Positions 20,109 through 29,605 of a DNA stretch of 64,000 nt are shown here, one piece after another (positions within the stretch are counted from its first letter, which is position 1; each line of letters opens with the position of its first letter). Made by a program: the position numbers and the translations under genes. The DNA comes from Colwellia sp. RSH04 (lineage in GTDB: Bacteria; Pseudomonadota; Gammaproteobacteria; Enterobacterales; Alteromonadaceae): contig NZ_QXIO01000001.1 of the NCBI RefSeq assembly GCF_003545765.1, forward strand, positions 558,001-622,000, in the 5' to 3' direction. Below the pieces are notes generated by a model that saw only the letters and a list, made by a program, of their open reading frames with translations, had not been told where the DNA came from and made no database searches.

Positions 20109-21935
20109 ATGAAAAAAATCATTTCCTTTTATTTTTTAATACTTACTTTGCTAATGCTCTTACCTAGCAATGTACACGCGCAAAACTCTATTTTTGATAC
20201 GTCTAGTAGCTCATTATTTAGTAATGACGATGAGTTTTTAAAAGTTGATGAAGCGTTTATTTTTAACTTTCATCAACAAGGCAAAGAAGTCACTATTACT
20301 TTTGATATTGCTGAAGGTTACTATCTTTACCGCCATCAGTTTAAAGTGAAAGGCCAAGACGTAAGTGTTGAACCATTAGCCCTGCCACAAGGCATTGAAC
20401 ATGAAGATGAGTTCTTTGGTATTCAACAAATATATACCGAACCTCTCTCATTTATTATCAACATTAAAGAAGCAAAAGAAAATGCCACCTTAACGTTAAG
20501 TTATCAAGGTTGTGCAAAAAAAGGCCTTTGTTACCCACCTGAGCGCAAAACAATTCAGTTATCTAAAGTTGATGTTAACAGTGCAAGTAACGCTAATGTT
20601 TTATCAGCTATAGCGAGCGAACAGTCCACCACTGAGCCAGCACAAACAACAGCAACTAAAAGTGAGCAGCATCAGTTAGTTGATATGTTAATGCAAGACA
20701 GTGTTTTATTAACATTAATAGCATTTTTTGCTGGCGGGTTATTGTTATCTTTTACACCATGTGTTTTCCCAATGTACCCTATTTTAACCGGTATTATTGT
20801 TGGACAAGGAAAACAATTAACCAACAAAAAAGCATTTAGTTTATCCTTTGTTTATGTTCAAGGTATGGCGGTAACCTATACCTTATTAGGGATTGTTGTT
20901 GCATTAGCCGGAGCAAAATTTCAAGCCGTTTTTCAACATCCAGCCGTGTTAATTAGTTTAAGTGCTTTATTTATCTTTTTGGCTTTATCAATGTTTGGTG
21001 TGTTTAATCTGGCACTTCCTGCAAGCTGGCAAGAAAAGCTTAACAATTTAAGTAACAAGCAAAAAGGTGGCTCTTATACTGGTGTATTAGTCATGGGGGT
21101 TATTTCTGGTTTAGTTGCCTCGCCCTGTACTACTGCACCCTTAACTGGTGCCTTGCTTTACATTTCTCAAACAGGTGACGTTGTTTTAGGCGCATCAGCC
21201 CTTTACGCCTTAAGTTTAGGTATGGGTTTACCGCTACTCATTCTTGGTAGCTCTGGTGGAAAATTACTACCTAAAGCAGGTGCTTGGATGGATATTATTA
21301 AGAATATCTTTGGCTTACTATTGTTAGCAGTACCTATTTTTTTACTCGACAGGTTAATTCCAACACTTGCCAGTGATATTTTATGGTCACTACTAATATT
21401 AGCCACGGGTGGTTATTTTTATGTTACCAACCAAGCCTCTAACAGCACAAATAACTTCGGTTATGGTTTGCGTTCAATCGTTATATTTATGCTTATTTTC
21501 TTTGGTGCAAATAAGTTATACCAAACGGTTTTCCCTACTCACAATGCAGTTTCACAGGTAGAGCAAGTACACGCGAGCTTCACCAAAGTAGCTTCTTTGG
21601 CTGAACTAGAACAAACAGTGGTTGAGGCAAATAATCAAGGCAAAACAGTAATGGTTGATTTATATGCTGACTGGTGTATTGCGTGTAAAGAGTTTGAAAA
21701 GTACACCTTTGTTGCACCTCAAGTACAGCAAGCACTAAGAAATACCTTATGGGTACAAATAGATATGACAGCCTTTGATTCTGCTGCTAATAGTGAAATA
21801 GCCAAGCACTATAATATTTTAGGCTTACCTTCTATTTTATTTTTTGACTTAAGCGGTAAAGAATTAACCCAGCAGAGAACTACAGGGTTTATGGGCTCAG
21901 ATGAATTTGCTGCTCACATCAATGGTTTCTTCTAA
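20109..21935 (+). CDS. dsbD: Thiol:disulfide interchange protein DsbD
   Basis: 608 residues. An inner-membrane protein that carries electrons from cytoplasmic thioredoxin to periplasmic DsbC/DsbG and cytochrome c maturation. It has a signal peptide (1-24, ending VHA), a periplasmic alpha domain with the cysteine pair GCAKKGLCYPP, and eight transmembrane helices with the redox cysteines in TPCVFPMYPI and ASPCTTAPLTGA. The C-terminal thioredoxin-like gamma domain carries the CxxC motif WCIAC (C523, C526). All six catalytic cysteines are present. It is second in the cutA-dsbD operon and ends at a strong hairpin shared with the convergent gene. Confidence 0.97.
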   Translation: MKKIISFYFLILTLLMLLPSNVHAQNSIFDTSSSSLFSNDDEFLKVDEAFIFNFHQQGKEVTITFDIAEGYYLYRHQFKVKGQDVSVEPLALPQGIEHEDEFFGIQQIYTEPLSFIINIKEAKENATLTLSYQGCAKKGLCYPPERKTIQLSKVDVNSASNANVLSAIASEQSTTEPAQTTATKSEQHQLVDMLMQDSVLLTLIAFFAGGLLLSFTPCVFPMYPILTGIIVGQGKQLTNKKAFSLSFVYVQGMAVTYTLLGIVVALAGAKFQAVFQHPAVLISLSALFIFLALSMFGVFNLALPASWQEKLNNLSNKQKGGSYTGVLVMGVISGLVASPCTTAPLTGALLYISQTGDVVLGASALYALSLGMGLPLLILGSSGGKLLPKAGAWMDIIKNIFGLLLLAVPIFLLDRLIPTLASDILWSLLILATGGYFYVTNQASNSTNNFGYGLRSIVIFMLIFFGANKLYQTVFPTHNAVSQVEQVHASFTKVASLAELEQTVVEANNQGKTVMVDLYADWCIACKEFEKYTFVAPQVQQALRNTLWVQIDMTAFDSAANSEIAKHYNILGLPSILFFDLSGKELTQQRTTGFMGSDEFAAHINGFF

Positions 21936-21960
21936 ATAACAAGTGTTATAATTAAATAGC

Positions 21961-21997
21961 CTGCATGAGCATAGGATAAACAACTATGCTCATGCAG
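21961..21997. terminator. Bidirectional terminator between dsbD and a GGDEF/EAL gene
   Basis: A perfect 14-bp inverted repeat (CTGCATGAGCATAG / CTATGCTCATGCAG) with a 9-base loop, followed by ATTTTAT on the plus strand and a T-rich stretch on the minus strand. The stop codon of the minus-strand gene (21990-21992) lies inside the right arm. Confidence 0.85.
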
Positions 21998-24449
21998 ATT
22001 TTATCACACTTGGGTCAACCTTTAGCTTCCAATACCCTGCAGAGATATGCTTATCTATAAAGGTAAACAATTCTGCCTCAGGTACGGGCTTAGAGTAGTA
22101 GTAACCTTGTATTAAATCACAATCATTTTCTGATAAACTTATTAATTGTGCTTTAGTTTCAACACCTTCAGCGATTACGATTAACCCTAAGTTTTTCACC
22201 ATCGCAATGGTTGATTTAATAATTTGATAGTCTGAATGATTCTCTAACATACCAAATATAAAGCTCTTATCAATTTTTATAACGTCTACCGGTAGCTTTT
22301 TCAAATATGCGAGTGATGAATAACCTGTGCCAAAATCATCAATAGCAAAGCTAAATCCAATATCTTTCAGTGCTTCCATCATCGCAATGGTATGATCTAT
22401 ATCTTTAACTAAAGTTTGCTCTGTCAGCTCTAACTCAAAATTTCGAGCTGATAATGAGAACTCTTGTAACAGTGCTTTTAAAAATATAGGTAAATTAGTA
22501 TCAATAAATTGTCCCGCAGATAAGTTAATGGCAATACGAATATCATTTAATCCATAATGCTTAATTTCAACCGCAAGCTCAAAGCACCGACGTATGATCC
22601 AATACCCCAACTCAATCATATACTGGGAATTTTCAAGTATAGGAATAAAGTCTTCTGGCGAAATCATCCCTCTTTCAGGGTGCTTCCAACGCAGTAGTGC
22701 TTCAAAACCATATAATCTCTTGGTTTTTGCACACAATTGAGGCTGAAGACTTAAACTAAACTGCTCTCTTGCTAATGCTTGTCTTACTTCCCCTTCTAGC
22801 ATCACTCGATGTGCAACACGCTGAAACATCTCTTGATGATACACATGATACTGGCCGCCACCACTATCTTTGGCTTCATACATCGCAATGTCAGCATGAC
22901 TAACTAAGTCATCAGCCTTTTCATTCGCTGATTCTGTATAAGCGATACCAATACTGGTAGAAATGTAGAAAATACTTGAGTCAAGCTTGATTGGCTCTTT
23001 AAATTGTATCAGCACTTTTTCAGCAACATTAATTGCATCTTCTATATTAGTTAAGTGACTTAACACCAGAACAAATTCATCACCACCAAACCGACTAGCT
23101 AAATCTATTTCACCCACGCTTAATCTGACACGTTCAGCCGCCTGAATAAGTAACTTGTCACCTATATTATGCCCATTACTGTCATTAACTTTTTTAAAGT
23201 CATCTAAATCTAAAAATAAAACAGCTACTCCGCCTTTGTAACGGCCAATATTCGCGATAGATTTTCTTAATTGATAATTTAGCATATTACGATTTGGCAA
23301 ACCGGTGAGTAAATCGAACATTGCAATATTTTCAAGTTCATTAGTTTTCTGTTCAATTTCAAGGTTAAGCTGTTCTAATTCAAAGCTTAACTCCACCGCA
23401 GAATCCGACAAAATATCCAGTTCATCAGCAAATATCTTTTGCCCTTTGAATTTAATCTCTCTGAATTGATCAAACTTTTTATGTGCCAATAAAGGTAAAG
23501 CGTTAGAAAGCTGCAATAAACGTTTAGTAAAAGGGCTGGCAATAACATAAACCCATATTGCTAGCGCTATAAAAATACCTGTTAACGATAATAAAAAGTT
23601 CCATCGGTAGCTTTCATGTTTTTGCTTATAATCGGTAACATCGTCAATCAATGTTAAGTAGAACTCTTGCTTTTTATTTTTAGCTAATAGCAACATATTA
23701 GTGAGGTAACTTGCATTAGTAATGTCTGACGATAAACCTTGTTCAAGTACAGATTCTAACACTGTCGCATTACCTTTTGAGGTTAGTAAAGTTTGAGTTA
23801 ATTCCATGTCAGATGCAGAAATGATTTTACCATTGCCAAATTGAAAGCTGTCATGCTGAGCTGACGAAAAACTTAATACAGCAACTTCTCGATTAAGCGA
23901 AGTTTTAATAGCAAATAACATATCAACTAAAGAAGCGCTCATTGTTACAACTACCATTTCACCCTGTTTATTCAATAACGGTAAACTTAATAACAACTGA
24001 CAATTGTTAGGGCAATATATTTGGTTTTTCGGCTCTTGCAGTCTAAATACTTGTGCGATATTGGTTTGCACTTCTAAAGGAAAGTTGTCCGTTGCAAATA
24101 GAATTTCATGATTACTATCAACTAACCAAATATCTTCAACATTTAGATGCATTTGCAATGCATCATATTGTTGATTCAGCTGCTCACTTAATAAGGAGAA
24201 ATCCTCTTGTTGAGAGAGTTGAATAAGATCAGTGAATGACTCTATCCAAAGCGTTAATTTCGTTCTCAATATATTGTTATGCAAAATAACTTGCGTTTGA
24301 CCTTGTTCTAACGTCGTAGCTCTAAATTGACGATAATCTTCTTGCAGGCGCATTAACGACAATGCAGAAAAACCTATTGCTAATAACAACAATGTAGAAA
24401 TGATCAGGGTAAGTAATTGAGTCGGTACGCCAACAAATTTTTTAGTCAT
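21990..24449 (-). CDS. Membrane-anchored GGDEF-EAL protein with periplasmic sensor
   Basis: About 819 residues from the ATG at 24449 (MTKKFVGVPTQL). The longer frame to 24515 overlaps the porin gene and lacks a membrane-type N-terminus. Helices at about 8-30 and 280-305 bracket a periplasmic sensor domain of about 250 residues containing a Cys pair (IYCPNNCQ). Then come a HAMP-like linker and coiled coil, a GGDEF domain with intact RFGGDEF, and an EAL domain with intact FEALLRW and DDFGTGYSSLAYL. It is therefore potentially bifunctional in c-di-GMP turnover. It is the last gene of a three-gene unit with a substrate-binding-like protein and an outer-membrane barrel, suggesting that these feed a periplasmic signal to it. 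Confidence 0.9.
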   Translation of the reverse strand: MTKKFVGVPTQLLTLIISTLLLLAIGFSALSLMRLQEDYRQFRATTLEQGQTQVILHNNILRTKLTLWIESFTDLIQLSQQEDFSLLSEQLNQQYDALQMHLNVEDIWLVDSNHEILFATDNFPLEVQTNIAQVFRLQEPKNQIYCPNNCQLLLSLPLLNKQGEMVVVTMSASLVDMLFAIKTSLNREVAVLSFSSAQHDSFQFGNGKIISASDMELTQTLLTSKGNATVLESVLEQGLSSDITNASYLTNMLLLAKNKKQEFYLTLIDDVTDYKQKHESYRWNFLLSLTGIFIALAIWVYVIASPFTKRLLQLSNALPLLAHKKFDQFREIKFKGQKIFADELDILSDSAVELSFELEQLNLEIEQKTNELENIAMFDLLTGLPNRNMLNYQLRKSIANIGRYKGGVAVLFLDLDDFKKVNDSNGHNIGDKLLIQAAERVRLSVGEIDLASRFGGDEFVLVLSHLTNIEDAINVAEKVLIQFKEPIKLDSSIFYISTSIGIAYTESANEKADDLVSHADIAMYEAKDSGGGQYHVYHQEMFQRVAHRVMLEGEVRQALAREQFSLSLQPQLCAKTKRLYGFEALLRWKHPERGMISPEDFIPILENSQYMIELGYWIIRRCFELAVEIKHYGLNDIRIAINLSAGQFIDTNLPIFLKALLQEFSLSARNFELELTEQTLVKDIDHTIAMMEALKDIGFSFAIDDFGTGYSSLAYLKKLPVDVIKIDKSFIFGMLENHSDYQIIKSTIAMVKNLGLIVIAEGVETKAQLISLSENDCDLIQGYYYSKPVPEAELFTFIDKHISAGYWKLKVDPSVIKSA

Positions 24450-24462
24450 AATACTGCGTCTC

Positions 24463-25752
24463 TTAGAACCAATACATAAGTTGTGCAGCCCATAACTGCC
24501 AATCTTCAGAATCATTTTTTCTCGGGTTAGGTACTACTACAGGCGTTAATCGTCCTGCTCCCTGAACCCAGTGATACTCTAGCCTCAAACTTAAATTACT
24601 TGTAAAGTCATATGATAATCCAAGTACAGTATCTTTGTGATAACCGAAATAGGCAGGAATTAGCCCCATACTATCTTCTTCTAATTTTTTACCGTCTTTA
24701 TCCTCTTTATTAAGGTAAAAATCTTCATACCTTGCTAATAACGTTAAATCAGGCGTTAATTTGTATCGAGTTTGTAAGTAATAACCCTGAGCAATATTGT
24801 CGGTATGATGCTGAGGAAAATAGAAGCCAGTCGTTTCGAATCTTGATTGATATATTTCCCCACTAAACTCCCAGAACTCACCTTCGTAAAGTGCATTAAA
24901 TGTATAAAATTGAAACGAAAACTCGGCATCAAAGAAAGCATCTGGTTTTTCAGGCCTAGCACTCTCATAAGAGAAATCAGAGTCTAATAGAGATAAACCA
25001 AAACGCCATTGAGAAAAAGCCGGTTGCCAATAAAAACTAGACTGAAGATCAAACTCCTGCTTTGCCTTACCCGTAGCAAGCTGGCTTAGAAGTATTTCTT
25101 CTTGCTCATCAGAGATTGGAGAGCGCCCATAGGTTAAATTAAAATCAAAATTACCATAATCATCGTTACTATGACTTAGCTTCAGTCCTGCTCCATCATG
25201 ACCTACAGCGATATCTCTAAAGCCATCAAAATAGACTGACTGGGGAAGAATGATACTTGGGCGGGCAAATGGTACTGTTCGCGTACTAGAATAAAGCCAA
25301 TGATTATTTTTAGAGCGACCCGCATAAACATTAAGTTGCCAATTCTCTGTCGCAATGGCAGACCAGTCAATTAGCGCATAGTCAACCCTAACACCTTTTT
25401 CATAACGATTACCGCCATCTAAATAAACAACTTGTCCAGCTAATCTAAACTGTGAGTCCAATTGCCAAGAAGCGTTAAAACCTATTTCCGTAAGCTCCGT
25501 TGATAATGAACCATCGTCATTAACAAAATCACTACCATTTACATCAATAACACCTAAAGCAACAAAGCCATGTAATTTCAGATCACCCGCATTAAATAAA
25601 CCATTATTCGATGTATTTTCTTGATAAGCATTATATTCAGTCGACGCTATAGCTTCTTGAGCTGATACAGGAATTGAGAATATAACCAGTGCCACAATAG
25701 ACAATATGATGCATTGGGTTGTAGCTGTATTAGTCTTCAATATTGATAACAT
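24463..25752 (-). CDS. Porin-like outer-membrane beta-barrel protein
   Basis: About 429 residues from the ATG at 25752 (MLSILKTNTATTQ). The frame extends to 25770, and either start overlaps the previous gene. A signal peptide ends at VSAQEA. The mature protein has alternating amphipathic strands rich in Tyr, Trp and Phe and ends in MYWF, a typical outer-membrane C-terminal aromatic. It resembles phosphate-selective porin-like or DcaP-like barrels in general form, but I do not recognise a specific family. It lies between a phosphate-binding-like protein and a GGDEF-EAL sensor, overlapping the first and 13 bp from the second, so the three are one operon. Confidence 0.75.
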   Translation of the reverse strand: MLSILKTNTATTQCIILSIVALVIFSIPVSAQEAIASTEYNAYQENTSNNGLFNAGDLKLHGFVALGVIDVNGSDFVNDDGSLSTELTEIGFNASWQLDSQFRLAGQVVYLDGGNRYEKGVRVDYALIDWSAIATENWQLNVYAGRSKNNHWLYSSTRTVPFARPSIILPQSVYFDGFRDIAVGHDGAGLKLSHSNDDYGNFDFNLTYGRSPISDEQEEILLSQLATGKAKQEFDLQSSFYWQPAFSQWRFGLSLLDSDFSYESARPEKPDAFFDAEFSFQFYTFNALYEGEFWEFSGEIYQSRFETTGFYFPQHHTDNIAQGYYLQTRYKLTPDLTLLARYEDFYLNKEDKDGKKLEEDSMGLIPAYFGYHKDTVLGLSYDFTSNLSLRLEYHWVQGAGRLTPVVVPNPRKNDSEDWQLWAAQLMYWF

Positions 25753-26161
25753 TAACCGCTCCTTCGTCAAGATTGCTATCTGGCATATCTATATATCCTA
25801 TAGACCCTGGTGTTAACGATACTGCTGTGAATAATTCTTCTGGGGAGTTCACTATGGTTGGTGCAACACCAAGTCCTGAGTATGTTAATTTATGCCAAAT
25901 TCGATTGAGTTGATATGGAAAGATTTGCAGTCGCTCTTTTGTGAAGCGTCGGTGTAATTCATGTTGGCTAGGCAACACGAATACCTTTATTACACTTTGA
26001 TCAGACCAGCGTAATTGTCGCATCGTATAGATACGCTTTAACTGCGAGGTAGTGAGAGTGGTATCTTTAACTGAAACATTCACTATTACTTCAACAGCAT
26101 ACACTGTAGAAGTGATAAACATTCCAATCATTAAGAAACTTAATAAAAACAGTTTTTTGAT
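25730..26161 (-). CDS. PstS-like periplasmic substrate-binding domain protein
   Basis: A short (about 144-residue) exported protein similar to the C-terminal lobe of phosphate ABC-transporter binding proteins. Visible features are TLTTSQLKRIYTMRQLRW, the SQHELHRRFTKERLQ block, and the family-typical ending TPGSIGYID. The start is unusual: a strong AGGGA is followed after seven bases by ATC AAA AAA CTG, which would give an ideal signal peptide (MKKLFLLSFLMIGMF...TVYA) if ATC at 26161 is used. Other options are a TTG at 26224 (no ribosome-binding site) or the ATG at 26131, which truncates the signal. Stand-alone proteins of this kind beside a porin and a GGDEF/EAL protein suggest a sensory input module. 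Confidence 0.7.
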   Translation of the reverse strand: MKKLFLLSFLMIGMFITSTVYAVEVIVNVSVKDTTLTTSQLKRIYTMRQLRWSDQSVIKVFVLPSQHELHRRFTKERLQIFPYQLNRIWHKLTYSGLGVAPTIVNSPEELFTAVSLTPGSIGYIDMPDSNLDEGAVNVINIED

Positions 26162-26455
26162 AGTACGATCCCTGTAAGAAAGCAAAACAACTTGATATGC
26201 AGACAAAATAATCTTAAAAATCAATCAAATAACAAATTTAGAGCCTAAACTTAATTGTAGACAATAAATTCTGTTATTGCCACAAATCTTCTCCACTAAG
26301 AGATTAGACCAGTATTTTGCTGCTAAATTCTTCGAAAACACTATAATAATCGCCAATATTAAAAAAACTGAGAAAAAAACAGTTTATTGTTCACAGCCAA
26401 CTATTTTTATGTGAATATTGGCGTTACAACAATTTTAGACGTGTTTTTACGACAA

Positions 26456-26914
26456 ATGACAGCAAAATTTAAAGTTTTAGTGCTAAATGGACCGAATATA
26501 AATATGCTAGGTAAGCGTGAGCCTGCTATTTATGGCACAGAATCATTGAGTGATATTGTTAACTTATTAACAATAAAAGCAGAAAAATTTGAAATGAAGC
26601 TTGAGCATTTACAATCTAATGCTGAACACCAGCTTATCGATCGTATTCATCAAGCACATGAAAATATCGACTTTATCATTATTAATCCGGCTGCATTTAC
26701 TCATACAAGTATCGCCTTAAGAGATGCATTACTTTCAGTTTCAATTCCCTTTATTGAAGTGCATTTTTCAAATGTGCATGCTAGAGAAGAATTTAGAAAA
26801 CACTCATTTTTATCAGATATCGCTAAAGGAGTTATCTGTGGCTTAGGATCTCAAGGATATTTTTATGCTCTTGAAGCAGCTCATAAATATTTACAGGCTA
26901 AAACAGTCGATTAA
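26456..26914 (+). CDS. aroQ: 3-dehydroquinate dehydratase type II
   Basis: 152 residues from the ATG at 26456; the open frame runs back to a TTG at 26387, but the family begins just before KVLVLNGPN, fitting 26456. It catalyses dehydration of 3-dehydroquinate to 3-dehydroshikimate in the shikimate pathway, as a cytoplasmic dodecamer. Active-site blocks are visible: [18 protein letters not shown] with the catalytic Arg and Tyr, [18 protein letters not shown], and [17 protein letters not shown] with the catalytic His. It is followed by accB and accC, the widespread aroQ-accBC arrangement. Confidence 0.97.
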   Translation: MTAKFKVLVLNGPNINMLGKREPAIYGTESLSDIVNLLTIKAEKFEMKLEHLQSNAEHQLIDRIHQAHENIDFIIINPAAFTHTSIALRDALLSVSIPFIEVHFSNVHAREEFRKHSFLSDIAKGVICGLGSQGYFYALEAAHKYLQAKTVD

Positions 26915-27030
26915 CCCCAAAAATAACATGGCTAGTTCTATTGATAGCCAAGCTAAACAAATTATTACAGTTAGTTTTTAAAGGCTAACTTACTATTAAA
27001 TCAACATATTATTGAAACAAAGGTGTTCAA

Positions 27031-27471
27031 ATGGATATTCGTAAAATAAAGAAACTTATTGAGTTAGTTGAAGAGTCAGGCATCAACGAATTAGAAATTG
27101 CTGAAGGTGAAGAATCTGTACGCATTAGCCGTGGCGGCACAGTGGTAGCCGCGGCACCTGTAGCTCAAGCAGCGCCAGTAGCAGCACCCATAGCAGCACC
27201 TGCACCAACAGCAGAAGCTTCAGCACCTGTTTTATCAGGGCACATTGTACGTTCACCGATGGTTGGCACTTTCTACGCATCAGCTTCACCAGATGCACCT
27301 GCTTTTGTTGAAGTAGGTCAGCACGTAAACGCTGGTGATACACTTTGTATCGTTGAAGCAATGAAAATGATGAACCAAATTGAAGCTGACAAATCTGGCG
27401 TTATCAAAGAAATTCTTGTGCAAAACGAAGATGCTCTTGAATTTGACCAACCGCTATTCATCATTGAATAA
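27031..27471 (+). CDS. accB: Biotin carboxyl carrier protein of acetyl-CoA carboxylase
   Basis: 146 residues. It carries the biotin that shuttles CO2 between AccC and AccAD in the first step of fatty-acid synthesis. It has an N-terminal domain ([20 protein letters not shown]), a flexible Ala/Pro-rich linker (about 40-75), and a C-terminal biotinyl domain with [12 protein letters not shown], where K112 is biotinylated. An AAAGGTG ribosome-binding site precedes the ATG. The gene is 23 bp upstream of accC. Confidence 0.99.
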   Translation: MDIRKIKKLIELVEESGINELEIAEGEESVRISRGGTVVAAAPVAQAAPVAAPIAAPAPTAEASAPVLSGHIVRSPMVGTFYASASPDAPAFVEVGQHVNAGDTLCIVEAMKMMNQIEADKSGVIKEILVQNEDALEFDQPLFIIE

Positions 27472-27494
27472 GCCCAACCGAAAAGGGTCATTCC

Positions 27495-28841
27495 ATGTTA
27501 GATAAAGTTGTTATCGCCAATCGTGGCGAAATTGCCTTAAGAATATTAAGAGCTTGTAAAGAGCTTGGTATTAAAACTGTTGCTGTTCATTCAACAGCAG
27601 ACAAAACCTTAAAGCATGTTTTATTAGCTGATGAAACGATTTGTATTGGTAAGCCATCAGCTTTAGATAGTTATTTAAATGCGCCTGCCATAATCACGGC
27701 AGCTGAAGTGACTAATGCTGTCGCTATACATCCAGGGTATGGCTTTTTAGCTGAAAATGCCGACTTTGCTGAACAGGTTGAGAAATCTGGTTTTGCTTTT
27801 ATTGGTCCTAAAGCTGAAAGCATTAGAATTATGGGTGATAAAGTTGCAGCAATTCAAGCAATGAAATCAGCTGGTGTACCTTGTGTACCAGGTTCTGATG
27901 GTCCATTGACTGATGATGAAGAACTAAATAAAGCTCATGCAAAACGCATTGGTTACCCTGTTATTGTTAAAGCAGCAGGTGGCGGCGGTGGTCGTGGTAT
28001 GCGTGTTGTTCGTTCTGAAGAAGAATTAATTGATTCAATCAATTTAACTAAACGAGAAGCGGGCACTATATTCAAAAATGATATGGTTTACATGGAGAAA
28101 TTCCTTGAAAACCCACGTCATGTTGAAATTCAAATTGTTGCCGATGGTCAAGGCGCAGCAATCCATTTAGGTGAGCGTGATTGTTCAATGCAACGTCGTC
28201 ACCAAAAAGTGGTTGAAGAAGCACCTGCACCAGGTATTACACCTGAAATGCGAGCTAAAATTGGTGAGCGTTGTTGTAATGCTTGTATTGAGATCAATTA
28301 TCGTGGCGCTGGTACTTTCGAGTTTTTATATGAAAATGGCGAATTCTACTTCATTGAAATGAATACGCGTATCCAAGTTGAACATCCCGTTACGGAGATG
28401 ATCACTGGCGTTGATTTAATTAAAGAACAATTACGTGTTGCTGCTGGATTACCCTTATCTTGTACTCAAGATGATATTAAAATTGCAGGACATTCAATTG
28501 AGTGTCGTATCAATGCTGAAGATCCACGTACGTTTATTCCTTCACCGGGTAAAATTACACGTTTTCACCCTCCTGGAGGGTTAGGTGTTCGTTGGGATTC
28601 TCATATTTATGCAGATTATTCTGTACCGCCTCATTATGACTCTATGATTGGTAAATTAATTACTTGGGGTGATAACAGAGATGTGGCAATTGCAAGAATG
28701 CGTAATGCTTTGTCTGAACTAGTCATTGATGGTATTAAAACCAATATCACTTTGCATCAAGATATTTTAAATGATCAAGGTTTTGTCAATGGTGGAGCAA
28801 ATATTCACTACCTAGAGCACAAACTTGCTGAACTTGAATAG
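27495..28841 (+). CDS. accC: Acetyl-CoA carboxylase biotin carboxylase subunit
   Basis: 448 residues, full length. It carboxylates biotin on AccB using ATP and bicarbonate. The ATP-grasp fold is evident: N-terminal [22 protein letters not shown], the glycine-rich [14 protein letters not shown] loop, the metal-binding block [26 protein letters not shown], and ECRINAEDP. Translationally adjacent to accB; a strong terminator follows. Confidence 0.99.
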   Translation: MLDKVVIANRGEIALRILRACKELGIKTVAVHSTADKTLKHVLLADETICIGKPSALDSYLNAPAIITAAEVTNAVAIHPGYGFLAENADFAEQVEKSGFAFIGPKAESIRIMGDKVAAIQAMKSAGVPCVPGSDGPLTDDEELNKAHAKRIGYPVIVKAAGGGGGRGMRVVRSEEELIDSINLTKREAGTIFKNDMVYMEKFLENPRHVEIQIVADGQGAAIHLGERDCSMQRRHQKVVEEAPAPGITPEMRAKIGERCCNACIEINYRGAGTFEFLYENGEFYFIEMNTRIQVEHPVTEMITGVDLIKEQLRVAAGLPLSCTQDDIKIAGHSIECRINAEDPRTFIPSPGKITRFHPPGGLGVRWDSHIYADYSVPPHYDSMIGKLITWGDNRDVAIARMRNALSELVIDGIKTNITLHQDILNDQGFVNGGANIHYLEHKLAELE

Positions 28842-28873
28842 TCATGAGTAAGTGATTATTATTATTGCTATCT

Positions 28874-28902
28874 AAAAAGCTCTGCCTTGGCAGAGCTTTT
28901 TT
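28874..28902 (+). terminator. accBC terminator
   Basis: AAAAAGCTCTGCC-TT-GGCAGAGCTTTTTT: a 12-13 bp perfect stem, 2-base turn and T run, about 30 bases after the accC stop. Confidence 0.95.
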
Positions 28903-28937
28903 ATTATCGTTAAAGCAATATGAATAGAAGAGCGAAT

Positions 28938-29105
28938 ATGTCGAACGTACGAGAAAAACCAACTCAACCAGCGGATGATGACTGCTGTGGCGGTGGTGCT
29001 TGTAATCCTTGTGTATGGGATCATTATTACGCCGAACTGCAAAAATGGCGTATTGAACAAGCAAAGATTAAAGAAGAACAAGCAAAAAACAATACAGAGT
29101 CATAA
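28938..29105 (+). CDS. Small oxidoreductase-like domain protein
   Basis: About 55 residues from the ATG at 28938 (MSNVREKPTQPADDD), chosen because GAAGAG precedes it; an ATG six codons earlier at 28920 is possible. The cysteine pattern DDCCGGGACNPCVWDHYYAEL matches the short 'oxidoreductase-like' N-terminal domain family, in which the Cys cluster probably binds a metal or Fe-S centre. The C-terminal half is a charged helix. Function unknown. A hairpin terminator follows. Confidence 0.8.
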   Translation: MSNVREKPTQPADDDCCGGGACNPCVWDHYYAELQKWRIEQAKIKEEQAKNNTES

Positions 29106-29143
29106 AGTTTATAAACAGCAACATCGCGACTTAGTATTCACTT

Positions 29144-29177
29144 AAGAGTCAGTTTATTTTACGATAACTGGCTCTTT
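29144..29177 (+). terminator. Probable terminator after the small Cys protein
   Basis: AAGAGTCAGTT...AACTGGCTCTT, an 11-bp stem with one G-T pair and an 11-base loop, followed by TCTATTTT. The T tract is weak. Confidence 0.6.
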
Positions 29178-29285
29178 CTATTTTGGTTACCACTACAATT
29201 AATTACATCGAGTCTACAATTCAAAACAGTAAAAGACCTGGCTGGCTGTATCATTACCTTACCGATAAATATAAAGGTGGTGCTT

Positions 29286-29555
29286 ATGAATACTCAAAAA
29301 ATTTCAACGCTACGTCTTACCAATATCCTCGAACAAAGAGTGAATAATTACAGTCAAGATTCATTATGGGAGAAGCTTAATTTAAGTCAAAAGTTTTCGA
29401 CCTGTAGTCTTGGTCAATTCGGTTACACCTTATCTTTTGTACGTAATTTCAATAACAAAATGCTCGCAATACTTACGTTAGAAAATAAAATAGCAACCAT
29501 TAACGAAGAAGGGATAATTAATATCAGTCCTGCTGTATCAATAAGAGCAGCTTAA
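29286..29555 (+). CDS. Hypothetical protein
   Basis: About 89 residues from the ATG at 29286 (MNTQKISTLRLTNILEQ), preceded by AAAGGTGG; an ATG three codons earlier is less well placed. I do not recognise a family. It is soluble and non-repetitive, with an amphipathic N-terminal helix and a beta-rich centre (YTLSFVRNFNNKMLAILTLENKIATINEEG). It stands alone between a terminator and the convergent RND operon. The ribosome-binding site and ordinary codon use support it as real. Confidence 0.6.
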   Translation: MNTQKISTLRLTNILEQRVNNYSQDSLWEKLNLSQKFSTCSLGQFGYTLSFVRNFNNKMLAILTLENKIATINEEGIINISPAVSIRAA

Positions 29556-29605
29556 TTAAAAATGATTAAAAAACAGCCCCTAATAAGTTAACGATATAAT
29601 TTCAA

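Noticed and set aside
28786-29081. Minus-strand frames over the accC end and the small Cys protein
   Set aside because: They cross the accC terminator and lie antisense to a gene with a recognisable cysteine pattern.
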